A stretch of 38,022 nt of DNA from Dechloromonas sp. (lineage in GTDB: Bacteria > Pseudomonadota > Gammaproteobacteria > Burkholderiales > Rhodocyclaceae): assembly GCA_017302355.1 (NCBI GenBank), contig JAFLDQ010000015.1, positions 1 through 38,022 on the forward strand, in the 5' to 3' direction. The translations under genes were made by a program, and so were the position numbers. Position 1 is the first letter of the stretch. Each line of letters starts with the position of its first letter. Below are positions 1-8,351 of this stretch, in pieces. The notes below the pieces were generated by a model that was not told the origin of the DNA, did not search any database, and saw only the letters and a list, made by a program, of their open reading frames with translations.

Positions 1-1
1 G

Positions 2-778
2 CAGATCGGCTACCTGTTCCTGCTGTTTCCGATGGCCTTCGACGCCGCCGGCGCCATGGTCTGGCGCGAGGTGGCGGCCACGGCCGGCGTGCTGCAGGCC
101 ATCGCGCATGCCACGGCCAAGGCCGGCATGTTCATGGCCGCCGGGCTCATCTACGCCCGCCTGGGCCACGACCGCATCGACGAGCTGGCCGGCGCGGCGC
201 GCGCGCTGCCGGTGGCGGTCGCGGCCTTCCTGATCGGCGGCTTGGCGCTGATGGGCGTGCTGCCCAGCGGCGCCTACCTGGCCAAGAAGCTGCTGCTGGC
301 ATCGGCCGATGTGTCCGGCCAATGGTGGTGGAGCTGGGTGCTGCAAGGCGGCGCCGCATTCACCGCCGGCTACGTGGTGCTGGTTGCGCTGCGCGTCTTC
401 GCCCGCCCCGGCGCACCGCTGGCCGATCTGCGGCCGGTGTCGAAGCTCTCGCAGTGGGCCGCACTGGGGCTGGCCTTGGCTTCGCTGGGGCTGTCGCTGG
501 CGGCCGTGGAAGGCCCCCTGCCTGCCGACTTGCTGGCCAAGGCCTTTTCGCTGGAAGAGCTGGGCACGATGGCGCTGCTGTTCGCCGTGGGCGCTTTGCT
601 GGCTGCCGCGCTGGCACGCCGGCCGCTGCTCGGCGGTGGGGACCCCGTGCGCCCGGGTTTTGCCGGGCTGGGTGGGCTCTTCGAATCTGGCGACCGATGG
701 GTGCGCCAATGGTCGGCCGCGATGCTGTCGCTGCTGCTGGTGGCCGGTGCCTGCGGCTGGCTGCTGACGCGGCCCTGA
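2..778 (+). CDS. Proton-conducting membrane subunit, NuoM/MrpD-type (5' end outside the window)
   Basis: The reading frame is open from the window edge (first residues QIGYLFLLFP) to a TGA at 776-778, so the N-terminus is missing. It encodes hydrophobic helices with hallmarks of the NuoL/M/N and Mrp antiporter family: an IGYLF helix, a helix with an H-A-T-A-K-A-G-M-F pattern carrying the channel His/Lys, and a conserved LPSGAYLAKKLLL stretch. Members of this family translocate protons or sodium across the inner membrane as part of complex I-like or antiporter complexes. The subunit cannot be told apart (NuoM, HyfB or MrpD type) without the missing half. The next gene starts 21 bases downstream on the same strand. 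The family is clear; the specific complex is not. Confidence 0.75.
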   Translation, partial: QIGYLFLLFPMAFDAAGAMVWREVAATAGVLQAIAHATAKAGMFMAAGLIYARLGHDRIDELAGAARALPVAVAAFLIGGLALMGVLPSGAYLAKKLLLASADVSGQWWWSWVLQGGAAFTAGYVVLVALRVFARPGAPLADLRPVSKLSQWAALGLALASLGLSLAAVEGPLPADLLAKAFSLEELGTMALLFAVGALLAAALARRPLLGGGDPVRPGFAGLGGLFESGDRWVRQWSAAMLSLLLVAGACGWLLTRP

Positions 779-799
779 AGAAGCTTGGAAGGACATCGC

Positions 800-2281
800 A
801 TGAAGATCCGCCTCCTCGCCGCCTGCATCGCCGCCGCGCTGGCGGGCTGCACCGTCGGCCCGAACTACGTGCGGCCCACGGTGGACACGCCCGCCGCCTG
901 GCGCATCGACTACCCCAAGGCCGCCGACGTGGCCAACCTGAAGTGGTGGGAGCAGTTCGGCGACCCGGTGCTGAACCAGCTGGTCGAGACCGCGCTGCGC
1001 GACAACCGCGACCTGCGCGTGGCCGCGGCGCGGGTGGACCAGTTCATCGGCGCACTGACCACCACCGGTTCGCAGCTGTATCCGCAGATCGGCTATGGCG
1101 CCGATGCCTCGCGCGCCCGTGCCAGCACCGAGGGCTTTCCGCCGGTGCCGCCGACGCTGAGCCCGTACTTCTCGCTGTACAACGTGTCGCTGGGCGCCGC
1201 CTGGCAGACCGACCTGTTCGGCCGCGTGCGCCGCCAGACCGAAGCCGCGCAGGCCCAGGTCTATGCCAGCGAGCAGGGCCAGCGCGGCGTGGTGCTGACG
1301 CTGGTGGCCGGCGTGGCCACCAGCTACATTGTGCTGCGCTCGCTGGACCGGCAGCTGGAGATCGCGCAGGCCACCGCCCGCAACTTCGAGGGCACGCTGC
1401 GCATCTTCGAGCTGCGCTACAAGGCCGGCATGATCTCGATGACCGAGTTGTCGCAGATCCGCTCGCAGACGCAGCAGGCGCGCGCCGCGATCCCGCAGTT
1501 CCAGCAGGCCATCGCCACGCAGGAGAACCTGCTGTCGATCCTGCTGGGCGCCAGCCCTGGGCCAATCCCGCGCGGTAAGACCATCGACCAGCTGGCCGCA
1601 CCGGCTATTCCCGGCGATCTGCCGGCCACGCTGCTGCAGCGCCGGCCGGACATCCTGGGCGCCGAGCAGAACCTGATCGCCGCCAACGCCAACATCGGCG
1701 CGGCGCGCGCGCTGTACTACCCGAACCTGTCGCTGCAGGCAGCGCTGGCCACCACGGCGACGGCCACCGGCGCGCTGTTCAGCGGCCCGGCCGCGGCGGG
1801 GCTGCTGGGCGCCAGCCTGGCGGGGCCGATCTTCACCTTCGGCGGCATCGAAGGCCAGGTGGCCAGTGCCGAGGCCGGGCAGCGTGCGGCGCTGGCGGTG
1901 TACCAGCAGACCATCCTGAACGCGCTGCGCGAGACCAACGACGCGCTGAGCGGCTCGCAGAAGCGTGCCGAGGAGTTCCAGGTGCAACGCGAGCGCGTGG
2001 TGGCGCTGCGTGACTTCGCGCGCCTGTCGAAGAAGCGCTTCGACAAGGGCGTGTCGGGTTATCTGGAGGTGCTGGTGGCCGAGAACGAGCTTTTCGCCGC
2101 CGAGCTGGTGTCGGTCAATCTGCAGGCCAGCAGCTATGCGCAAATCGTCAGCGTCTACCAGGCGATGGGTGGCGGCTGGGTGGACGTGGCCGCCGGCATG
2201 GCGCCCAAGCCGCAGGGAACGTTAACCGTGCAGACGCCGCCCCTGAGCCTCGGTCCGTGGCCGATATCGGAGACCCGATGA
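800..2281 (+). CDS. NodT-family outer-membrane efflux lipoprotein (TolC-like)
   Basis: A 493-residue protein starting at ATG 800 behind GGAAGG. It has a lipoprotein signal with the lipobox LAGC near residue 20, followed by TVGPNYVRP, the usual N-terminus of RND-associated outer-membrane factors such as NodT, OprM and CmeC. Two repeats of the OEP domain follow: a first half with WWEQFGDPVLNQLV and LRVAAARV, and a second half with RRPDILGAEQNLIAANANIG and LVAENELFAAEL. These form the trimeric outer-membrane barrel and periplasmic alpha-tunnel of a tripartite efflux pump. No membrane-fusion protein or RND transporter is in the window; they may lie upstream of the neighbouring proton-pump gene or elsewhere. 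The length is normal for the family and nothing looks broken. Confidence 0.92.
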   Translation: MKIRLLAACIAAALAGCTVGPNYVRPTVDTPAAWRIDYPKAADVANLKWWEQFGDPVLNQLVETALRDNRDLRVAAARVDQFIGALTTTGSQLYPQIGYGADASRARASTEGFPPVPPTLSPYFSLYNVSLGAAWQTDLFGRVRRQTEAAQAQVYASEQGQRGVVLTLVAGVATSYIVLRSLDRQLEIAQATARNFEGTLRIFELRYKAGMISMTELSQIRSQTQQARAAIPQFQQAIATQENLLSILLGASPGPIPRGKTIDQLAAPAIPGDLPATLLQRRPDILGAEQNLIAANANIGAARALYYPNLSLQAALATTATATGALFSGPAAAGLLGASLAGPIFTFGGIEGQVASAEAGQRAALAVYQQTILNALRETNDALSGSQKRAEEFQVQRERVVALRDFARLSKKRFDKGVSGYLEVLVAENELFAAELVSVNLQASSYAQIVSVYQAMGGGWVDVAAGMAPKPQGTLTVQTPPLSLGPWPISETR

Positions 2282-2405
2282 GCTACGCGTAAACGGGGGC
2301 GTACGATCGGTTGCGCTCGGCAACTGCACGTTCGGGCACGCAGGCTGGAACCGCAACGGTCCAGGCCAGCTTGTCGTAGCTGGGCGCGATCCCGCATACA
2401 CGGGG

Positions 2406-2440
2406 TTGACAGGATTCGGCGTGGGGCAAGACCATTAACT
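2406..2440 (+). promoter_or_regulatory. Possible sigma-70 promoter before the PEP-CTERM gene
   Basis: A perfect TTGACA lies at 2406-2411. A weak AT-rich stretch (ACCATTAACT, 2431-2440) follows, but no good TATAAT box at 17 bases. It lies in the 195-base gap before the PEP-CTERM gene and fits a monocistronic promoter only loosely. Confidence 0.25.
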
Positions 2441-2476
2441 TGCTTTGAGCAGCCAACCACCAGAGAGGAGAAGTTG

Positions 2477-3085
2477 ATGCCCCGCTTGATTCGTATGCTG
2501 GCTACCGCGGGTGCCGCCGCGGCGCTAGCGGCAGCCGCTTCGGCCACGCATGCCGCCGTCCCGATCCTGTCATTCGACTTCTATGGCGATTGCCTGGACT
2601 GCACGGTGAACTCCCCTCCCGGCGCGCCCATCGCGACCCTGATGTTGTCGGGTACCTATGTGCCAGGCACCGACATCAGCGACAGCGACTTCGTTTCGTT
2701 CAGCTATGTCGGATCGAATCTGGTGGCGCCGTACAAGGTCCTGCCTTTTGATTCCAATCCTGACCGCGATTTGAACGAGTTCGGACTCGGTTCGATCATG
2801 GGCAGGATGGACTCCACCCCCGGGCCGAAGAACATCCTGATTCAGTTTGACGATGGTCTTCGCTTCGAAAGCATGAGTTCGGGTAGCTGGTACACCTGCG
2901 CGCCATCGCCACAGGGCGCCTACTACAGTGGTACTTGCGACTATTTGTTCAACAGTGACTTCGGGCGCCAGGGGAGTTGGAACCAGCCTGTCCCCGAGCC
3001 CGCCACCTATGGATTGATGGCGCTTGGGCTGGCCGTTCTGGGCGTTGCTTCGCGCCGCCGCCGAATCAGCGCTGCCATCGGCTGA
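2477..3085 (+). CDS. PEP-CTERM sorting-domain protein
   Basis: About 202 residues. ATG 2477 is preferred over the adjacent TTG 2474 because a strong AGAGAGGAG sits 6 bases upstream. An N-terminal signal peptide ending near ATHAA is followed by a secreted domain of unknown function. The C-terminus has the full PEP-CTERM tripartite signal: PVPEPATYGLMALG, a hydrophobic helix, then an RRRR cluster. In this family exosortase (EpsH/XrtA) cleaves at PEP in the inner membrane and the protein goes to the surface or exopolysaccharide. No exosortase is in the window. Two Cys pairs (CLDC near the N-terminus and a pair flanking about 15 residues near the middle of the C-terminal half) suggest disulfides. 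The mature domain is not one I recognise. Confidence 0.9.
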   Translation: MPRLIRMLATAGAAAALAAAASATHAAVPILSFDFYGDCLDCTVNSPPGAPIATLMLSGTYVPGTDISDSDFVSFSYVGSNLVAPYKVLPFDSNPDRDLNEFGLGSIMGRMDSTPGPKNILIQFDDGLRFESMSSGSWYTCAPSPQGAYYSGTCDYLFNSDFGRQGSWNQPVPEPATYGLMALGLAVLGVASRRRRISAAIG

Positions 3086-3351
3086 GGGGCGCTCAGCCCC
3101 CCGCCGGCCCTCTTCTGGGTACGGTTCGATACGCAGATTGGGCCGGTTCAACACACGGTTCGAGTTCAGGCCACGATGTAACGACTTCCAAACCACCGGC
3201 ACTGGCCCTGCTCTGCGGTCTGCAAGAGCGGGGCCGCACTTGGCGAGGGTTTGGCGTCACCATTGACCCTGGTCGTCTGCCAAGCCGGTGGTTGGGGGCT
3301 ATGGTTGTCGACCACGACTTCGACAACTGGGCGCGACGAAGTAGCAGCGCA

Positions 3352-4605
3352 TCAGGGCTGCGGCTGCTGCCCCGGCGGCTGCGTGAACCACGGTTGGGGT
3401 GCGCCGGCCATGCGCAGTCCCAGGTCGTACAGCTGCTGCATCTGCACCGGATCGAAGACCTCTTCAGCGGCCATGTTCACGTCCCGCGGGATGGTGATCC
3501 AGTGGAAGCTGCCCTGTTCGCGCTGCGCATAGGCGTAGATGCGGAACAGGTCGCCCAGCGCGGCCGCGCGCCCCATGGCGTCGATCGAGCGTGCGGCGAT
3601 CGACGACAGTGAGCGCGGCACCGCCTCGGGCGGCGGGATCAGCTGGCCGTTGTGGATGACGAAGATGTCCTCCCGGCCCTGTCCGCCCTGGCCGCCGCGC
3701 TCGCGGATGACCGAGCCGCGGAACACGCCACCGTTCAGGAACACGCGCGCGCCGATGCCGCCGTCGACATGCATCTCGTCATAGCGCGGCCCGCCGGGCT
3801 TGAGCTCGACCTCGAAGAACACCGGCGGGAAGGCCACCGGGATCGAGGCCGAGGCCAGCATCACCTTGCGGAACAGCGCCAGCGCGTCGGGCCGGCCGCT
3901 GCTGGCAATCAGGCCCATGTTCCAGACCACGAAGCGCGGCGCGTCCATGTAGGCGGTGCCGATGTACAGCCGGCGGCCGCGCTGGTGCGCCTCGGCCACG
4001 CGCTGCAGCAGCGCCTCGTCGACATGGCGTTCGATCATCGCCTGCAGCGGCCGGGTGTCGGCCAGCGCCTCGCCGGCCACCAGCTGCCACAGCAGGCCGA
4101 AGGTGGAGCCCAGCAGGAAGATGTCGCGCGAGCGGGTGGTGGTATAGAACTCGCGAAGCGCCTGGTCGTAGGGCGGCCCGATGAAGGCAAACGGCGCCAT
4201 CAGCGCGCCGGTGCTGACGCCGGTGACGATCTTGAACACCGGCCGCTGGCCGGTGGCCGTCCAGCCATTGAGGAAGCCCGCGCCGAAGGCGCCGTTGGCG
4301 CCGCCGCCGGACAGCGCCAGGTGCGCATAGCGCACGTTGCCGCTGGCATCGGGCGGAAAGTCCTGCGTCGACTCTTGCGCGAAGGAGCGCACCAGGTCCT
4401 GCTCCAGCGTCGAACTGCCCAGGAAGGCCCAGCCTCGCACCTCGGGGAAGCCGGGCACCTGGCCGTCGAGGGCCTTGTCGGCGGGCAGCGCGTTGCGCGG
4501 CAGCGTGCCGCAGCCGGCCAGCAGTACCAGCAAGGCCAGCGCCGCTGCACGCAGCCCATGGCGGAGGCCGGCGTGGAAAGGAAAGGGCAAAGGTGCGCAG
4601 CGCAT
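3352..4605 (-). CDS. Patatin-like phospholipase lipoprotein
   Basis: 417 residues. The lipoprotein signal has its lipobox Cys at residue 32 (LLAGC). The patatin fold is shown by the glycine-rich oxyanion loop SGGGANGAFGAG (about 99-110), the GxSxG nucleophile elbow G-V-S-T-G (129-133, Ser131) and the catalytic Asp in H-V-D-G-G (Asp281). These form the Ser-Asp dyad of patatin-like phospholipases, which release fatty acids from glycerophospholipids. The lipid anchor predicts an envelope location. It is convergent with the PEP-CTERM gene, with a 266-base gap in which I see no further gene. All catalytic elements are intact. Confidence 0.9.
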   Translation of the reverse strand: MRCAPLPFPFHAGLRHGLRAAALALLVLLAGCGTLPRNALPADKALDGQVPGFPEVRGWAFLGSSTLEQDLVRSFAQESTQDFPPDASGNVRYAHLALSGGGANGAFGAGFLNGWTATGQRPVFKIVTGVSTGALMAPFAFIGPPYDQALREFYTTTRSRDIFLLGSTFGLLWQLVAGEALADTRPLQAMIERHVDEALLQRVAEAHQRGRRLYIGTAYMDAPRFVVWNMGLIASSGRPDALALFRKVMLASASIPVAFPPVFFEVELKPGGPRYDEMHVDGGIGARVFLNGGVFRGSVIRERGGQGGQGREDIFVIHNGQLIPPPEAVPRSLSSIAARSIDAMGRAAALGDLFRIYAYAQREQGSFHWITIPRDVNMAAEEVFDPVQMQQLYDLGLRMAGAPQPWFTQPPGQQPQP

Positions 4606-4701
4606 CGTCGGTACCGCCTGGCTGCGTACTGTAGTGGCCGCGCAGTTGCCACGCGACCGGCCACGCGACCTACCCTGTGCCAGGCAGGCTCTTGGCGTGG
4701 G

Positions 4702-4812
4702 CTACTCGATGTTCTGCACCTGAAGCTCGGGATCAGCTACAAGCCATTGATTTCCTTGGATCTCCACGCTGCAACGCTTCACGAACCCGCCAATCGACCC
4801 GCCACCAAGCAT
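4702..4812 (-). CDS. Possible small ORF or 3' gene remnant (36 codons)
   Basis: The frame reads from an ATG at 4812 to a TAG at 4702. It starts MLGGGSIGGFVKRC and continues with a protein-like mixture of residues (VEIQGNQWLVADPEL) rather than the Arg/Ala/Pro-rich text of a shadow frame. The frame is open further upstream to an in-frame TGA, so it may be the tail of a decayed gene. There is no good ribosome-binding site. No family is recognised. Confidence 0.25.
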   Translation of the reverse strand: MLGGGSIGGFVKRCSVEIQGNQWLVADPELQVQNIE

Positions 4813-4861
4813 GTGCTCGGGTGGTACGACATGAGACGGGCACGCAATTCAGCCCCTGGCT

Positions 4862-4880
4862 AGATCAAGCGCTTTGATCT
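4862..4880. repeat. Inverted repeat AGATCAA-GCGCT-TTGATCT
   Basis: A perfect 7-base inverted repeat around a 5-base centre, in the junction zone left of the tra cluster. This arm-core-arm layout resembles a tyrosine-recombinase crossover site, but no second copy is visible in the window. It could equally be a short terminator stem or chance. Confidence 0.3.
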
Positions 4881-5227
4881 TACCAAGTCGAAGGCGATTG
4901 ATGCTCGCTCGGGCCCTGTCTGTACGTAGCAGTTTCGCTTTGGAGAAGGCGTGCGGAAGGCCGTCTTCATCGCCGTTCTGCCAATGGGCACTGCCCTGGG
5001 CGAGCTGTTGGCGTGGGACGCCGCGATGCCAAAGGGCAGCGCCTGATACTCGCGCGACTTTCGGGTGTGGAGCCTTGCGGCGGAAAGTGGCCGGCCGGTT
5101 GGTGTACGGACGGGGGGTAGTAGCCGTGTTTCGGGTGGCAACTTCTTCCTCAGAGCACGACGTTGACACCGCTGGACTTGCAGAATGCGGCAGTGGGAGT
5201 ACGCTGTGCGGCCAGGAAGTTGCACAA

Positions 5228-5551
5228 ATGCGAAGGCTCATCTTCTTCGGCATCGTTGCCATCGGTGCGCTGGTCGGGTTCCTCTCAGCGGCCAATGACG
5301 ACTGGGCGACACAAACTGTGATGGTGTCGGTCGGCGTGCTGTTCGCTGCACCGATTGCCGCGGTCCTAACGAGAAAGCCGAGGGTGAATATTGGCCTTGC
5401 AGCTTGGGACGATTCTTCGGAGGTCGGTGCACCCACTTCCCCCAAGGCCCTGGCTGCCAACTACTGGCGCGACAAGGGGCACCCGCCGTTCATGAAGCCG
5501 TCAGAGGCTGACCCTGACAAGCGCATGTTTGATCCCGAGAAGCTCGGGTAG
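5228..5551 (+). CDS. Small membrane protein convergent with traG
   Basis: 107 residues from ATG 5228 (AGGAA upstream). The start MRRLIFFGIVAIGALVGF gives a first transmembrane helix; a second hydrophobic segment (VMVSVGVLFAAPIAAVL) follows, then a polar cytoplasmic tail of about 55 residues ending PEKLG. Its stop (5549-5551) directly abuts the stop of traG on the other strand, so the two genes converge with no spacer. The longer upstream frame is rejected because it is Arg/Ser-rich and lacks a ribosome-binding site. Function unknown; the position suggests a conjugation or entry-exclusion accessory role, but this is inference. Confidence 0.6.
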   Translation: MRRLIFFGIVAIGALVGFLSAANDDWATQTVMVSVGVLFAAPIAAVLTRKPRVNIGLAAWDDSSEVGAPTSPKALAANYWRDKGHPPFMKPSEADPDKRMFDPEKLG

Positions 5552-8329
5552 TCACTTTTTCTTCAGCAAGTCCTGGACAGCATCCTTCGCGTTGTCGATT
5601 GACGATACTGCGTCTCTGCCAACTTGCTTGCCGGATTGCTTGAGTAGCGATCTGCGTGATTCGAGGGTTCCATCCTCGGTCTTCACGATTTCAGCCTTCT
5701 GGTCGAACCCCGCACGTCTTGCCTCGACCTCCCCGCGGACATCGGCACCTCGAGACTGAACAGATCCTCGAATGCTCGATGGCTCGATGGGGCCGGCTTG
5801 GCGCGGCTGCGGATCGCGCTTGAAGCCAGCAACTTCATCGTCACTGGCTTGATGATGCGCATCGACATCGGCTGCTGATCCGAAGGTGCCAGCTTGTCGG
5901 ATGTGCTCGTCACGCAACTCCTCAAACGCGACCGGCACCCCACTGCCGTCCGAGAAGTTACGGTTCGGCTTCAAGGACTGCCGGGCGAGTTCGGCTTCCA
6001 TCAAGGCGCGCGCCGCTGCGCTGTCGCCGCCGTACTGTTCCGCGTACCGGGTGAACATGGCTAAGTTGTACGGGTCCTGAGCAATATCGATCGAAATGAT
6101 CTCACCACGTTCGTAGGCCGATGACATCCGCTCCGAGTAGCTGGCCCGATCAGTCAAGCTCGCTTCCGCCCTTGCTGTGCGCGCGGCGGTTGTGTTCAGC
6201 CGAGAGGCCATCTCGCGTGCCTCACGAGAGTCGGACGCAACGATGTTTGCGAAGGTGGCGTCGTGGGAGATCCGATCGCCGAACTGCTTGAACTCGCTCA
6301 ATTGCTCGCTGGTCATGCTGCCGAGGACCTTCTGTTCTTGCGCTGAAAGTCCCGAGAGGTAGCTTTTGTCCGCCGTGGAGTTGAGCCGCCCGCCCGCGAT
6401 CCCCGTGTTCAGGCCAACGTGGGCCGCCGCGCCGAACGCTATTGAGGCAACCTGTGATTGAGACATTCCGGTGCTGTCGGCCACACTCTTCGTGAGCTGA
6501 TCCAACCGGTTCAAGGTCTGTCCCAGTTGCTCGTAACTGCTCGACGTCGCCCCGCTGCTGCTGCGTGTCGAACGCAGTTTCGACAAGCCCCGACTGAACG
6601 CTTCGGAAAGCACGGCTGATCGCTCCGTGCTGGCGGCCATGGCTTCGCTCTTTGCCGCGTCGACCTGCCGGCTGGCATCCTGAACATCCTGCTCGCTGAC
6701 GCGCATCGAAACGACGCGCGACGCGTACCCCTGGTTGCGCAGCAGACTGACCGCCGTCCGCCCGGTCAGCGCGCTCGATGAAAACGTGTTGCCGCTGAGA
6801 TCGTTCTGCCAGCTGCTCATGAACGCCGAGGTGCGGTTCGGTGCCAGTTGCATCTGATCCATCGCCACGTTGCCCATGTGCACGTTGCCGACCGCGGCGG
6901 CGCCTGTCGACCCGGACAGCATGCCCTGCAGGCCCGACAGGCCACCCACCAGCGCAGTCCCGAAGTTCTCCATCCGCTTGAGCGCGGCCCAGGCGATGAA
7001 GGGGATGCTGATGGCCAGGTAGCCGACCACCGCCTCGCCAGAAATAGCCCGCGAGTAGATCGTCGAAGCCGTCTGCAGCGACAGCGCCTTGGCGCCGGTC
7101 CCCAGATCAGCTGCTGTAGCCAGGTCGTAGGCGGCGTAGATCGACGCCATGTAGTTCAGCACCGCGTAGAGCGGCGGCCAGAGCTGGATCCAGATTAGGA
7201 TCGCGGCGTAGCCCTTGAAGGCGATCATCGTGTCCCGCCCGCTGGTCAGCAGGAGCAGCAGCACCAGCAGCGGGAACAGGGCGTACGTGACGGCCTCGAT
7301 GACGTTCCGGAACACCGGCAACGCCTGCTCCGCGACCTTGCCGTAGTTCAACCAGGTGGCGTTCTGCTGCGCGACGGCCTGGGCCCGGCCGACGGCCAGA
7401 ACCATCGATGCCGGGTCGTTGACCTTCTGGCCGATGATGCTGCCGGTGTCGTTGATCGCGTTGATCACCGCGTTCTGGCGGATCAGGTCTGCTGCTGTGG
7501 CCGCTGCGTTGGCGATGTTGTTCTTCATGTAGGCCTGCTGGATCTGGCCGGCGATGGCCGCCGCAGCAGCAGCATTGGGCAGCGTCGGATTCAGCTGAAA
7601 CGCCAACTTGCCTTGAATGCGCGTGATCTGTGCTGGCAGCCGGCCATTGAGGTTGGTGTACGCATTGGGGCAGGTGTCGACGTTGATCACGCCGCCCGCA
7701 GCGGTCAAGGTAGTGAACCGTGCCGGGTTGGGCGTGCCCATCAACCCCCACACGTCGTCCGATCCAGAAAACACTCCCGGATCCACGGTGCCGTCGATCA
7801 GGTCGTACATCGTGCAGCTGTGGATGTAGTTGATCAGGTCCGTGCGGAAATTCGGGTCCTGGAACACGACGCTGGCGGTGTCGCGGATCAAGCGGTTGCC
7901 GAACATCAGGCCGTTCTTCTCGTAGGTCAGCTCGCTCGGCAGACCGCCGACGCCGGGGATCACCTGGAAGGCCGTCTCGAACAGGGTTGTCAGCGTGTGG
8001 CCGATGGTGCTGGTGAGGCTGCCGAGCATGGCCACACCGAAAGGCACGTTGGCCACCACCTTGACAGCCGATCCGCCGGTCTTGTCGACGATGCCCACGG
8101 TTACGCGCGGCACGATCAGCACCGAGAACACCAGCACCACCGTGGCCAGCCACTTCCAGCCCTGCAATTTTTCCGGGGCGAAGGCGTAGGCGATCAGCGC
8201 GGCGACAAAGCCGCAGAACGCGACCGCGGCGACGGCAGCCATGTAGTCGTTTGAGGCATGGATCGCCGCGGCCGCGTTGAAGACGCCGAACAGGCTGTCG
8301 GAGTTCTGGTAGGCGTAGACCTCCCACAT
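5552..8329 (-). CDS. traG: TraG, F-type mating-pair stabilization / pilus assembly membrane protein
   Basis: 925 residues, close to F TraG (about 940). The N-terminal half is a polytopic inner-membrane TraG_N domain. It has hydrophobic helices near residues 30-75, an Ala-rich periplasmic part with a Cys pair, and a dense set of helices around 350-470 (TYALFPLLVLLLLLTSGRD, GYLAISIPFIAWAALKRM). The C-terminal half is a long Ser/Ala/Gln-rich periplasmic helical region. In F, TraG is needed for pilus assembly through its N-terminus and for mating-pair stabilization and entry exclusion through its C-terminus. It is the last gene of the minus-strand tra operon and follows traH by 22 bases. The C-terminal part looks less GC-rich than the N-terminal part, consistent with faster divergence there. 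Confidence 0.92.
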   Translation of the reverse strand: MWEVYAYQNSDSLFGVFNAAAAIHASNDYMAAVAAVAFCGFVAALIAYAFAPEKLQGWKWLATVVLVFSVLIVPRVTVGIVDKTGGSAVKVVANVPFGVAMLGSLTSTIGHTLTTLFETAFQVIPGVGGLPSELTYEKNGLMFGNRLIRDTASVVFQDPNFRTDLINYIHSCTMYDLIDGTVDPGVFSGSDDVWGLMGTPNPARFTTLTAAGGVINVDTCPNAYTNLNGRLPAQITRIQGKLAFQLNPTLPNAAAAAAIAGQIQQAYMKNNIANAAATAADLIRQNAVINAINDTGSIIGQKVNDPASMVLAVGRAQAVAQQNATWLNYGKVAEQALPVFRNVIEAVTYALFPLLVLLLLLTSGRDTMIAFKGYAAILIWIQLWPPLYAVLNYMASIYAAYDLATAADLGTGAKALSLQTASTIYSRAISGEAVVGYLAISIPFIAWAALKRMENFGTALVGGLSGLQGMLSGSTGAAAVGNVHMGNVAMDQMQLAPNRTSAFMSSWQNDLSGNTFSSSALTGRTAVSLLRNQGYASRVVSMRVSEQDVQDASRQVDAAKSEAMAASTERSAVLSEAFSRGLSKLRSTRSSSGATSSSYEQLGQTLNRLDQLTKSVADSTGMSQSQVASIAFGAAAHVGLNTGIAGGRLNSTADKSYLSGLSAQEQKVLGSMTSEQLSEFKQFGDRISHDATFANIVASDSREAREMASRLNTTAARTARAEASLTDRASYSERMSSAYERGEIISIDIAQDPYNLAMFTRYAEQYGGDSAAARALMEAELARQSLKPNRNFSDGSGVPVAFEELRDEHIRQAGTFGSAADVDAHHQASDDEVAGFKRDPQPRQAGPIEPSSIRGSVQSRGADVRGEVEARRAGFDQKAEIVKTEDGTLESRRSLLKQSGKQVGRDAVSSIDNAKDAVQDLLKKK

Positions 8330-8351
8330 GGCGAGTGCGGCCGCCGTGCCG

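Larger units (their letters stand above)
4606..5227. other. Junction zone between chromosome-like genes and the conjugative element
   Basis: A stretch of 622 bases with no convincing full-length gene. It separates ordinary chromosomal genes on the left from the tra region on the right, so an element boundary or relic is likely here. It holds a tandem CCACGCGACC repeat near 4647-4670, a 36-codon minus-strand ORF (4702-4812) and an inverted repeat at 4862-4880. I found no tRNA gene or clear direct repeat that would define an attachment site. Confidence 0.4.

Noticed and set aside
3652..4863. Long plus-strand open frame over the patatin-like gene
   Set aside because: It is antisense to a gene with intact catalytic motifs and reads as His/Arg/Ala/Gly-rich shadow text typical of high-GC DNA.
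4849..5460. Minus-strand frame ending in ASINRLRLGKIKALDLARG
   Set aside because: The last 25 residues look protein-like, but the rest is a shadow of the plus-strand gene at 5228-5551 and there is no start or ribosome-binding site, so it is not called as a gene.
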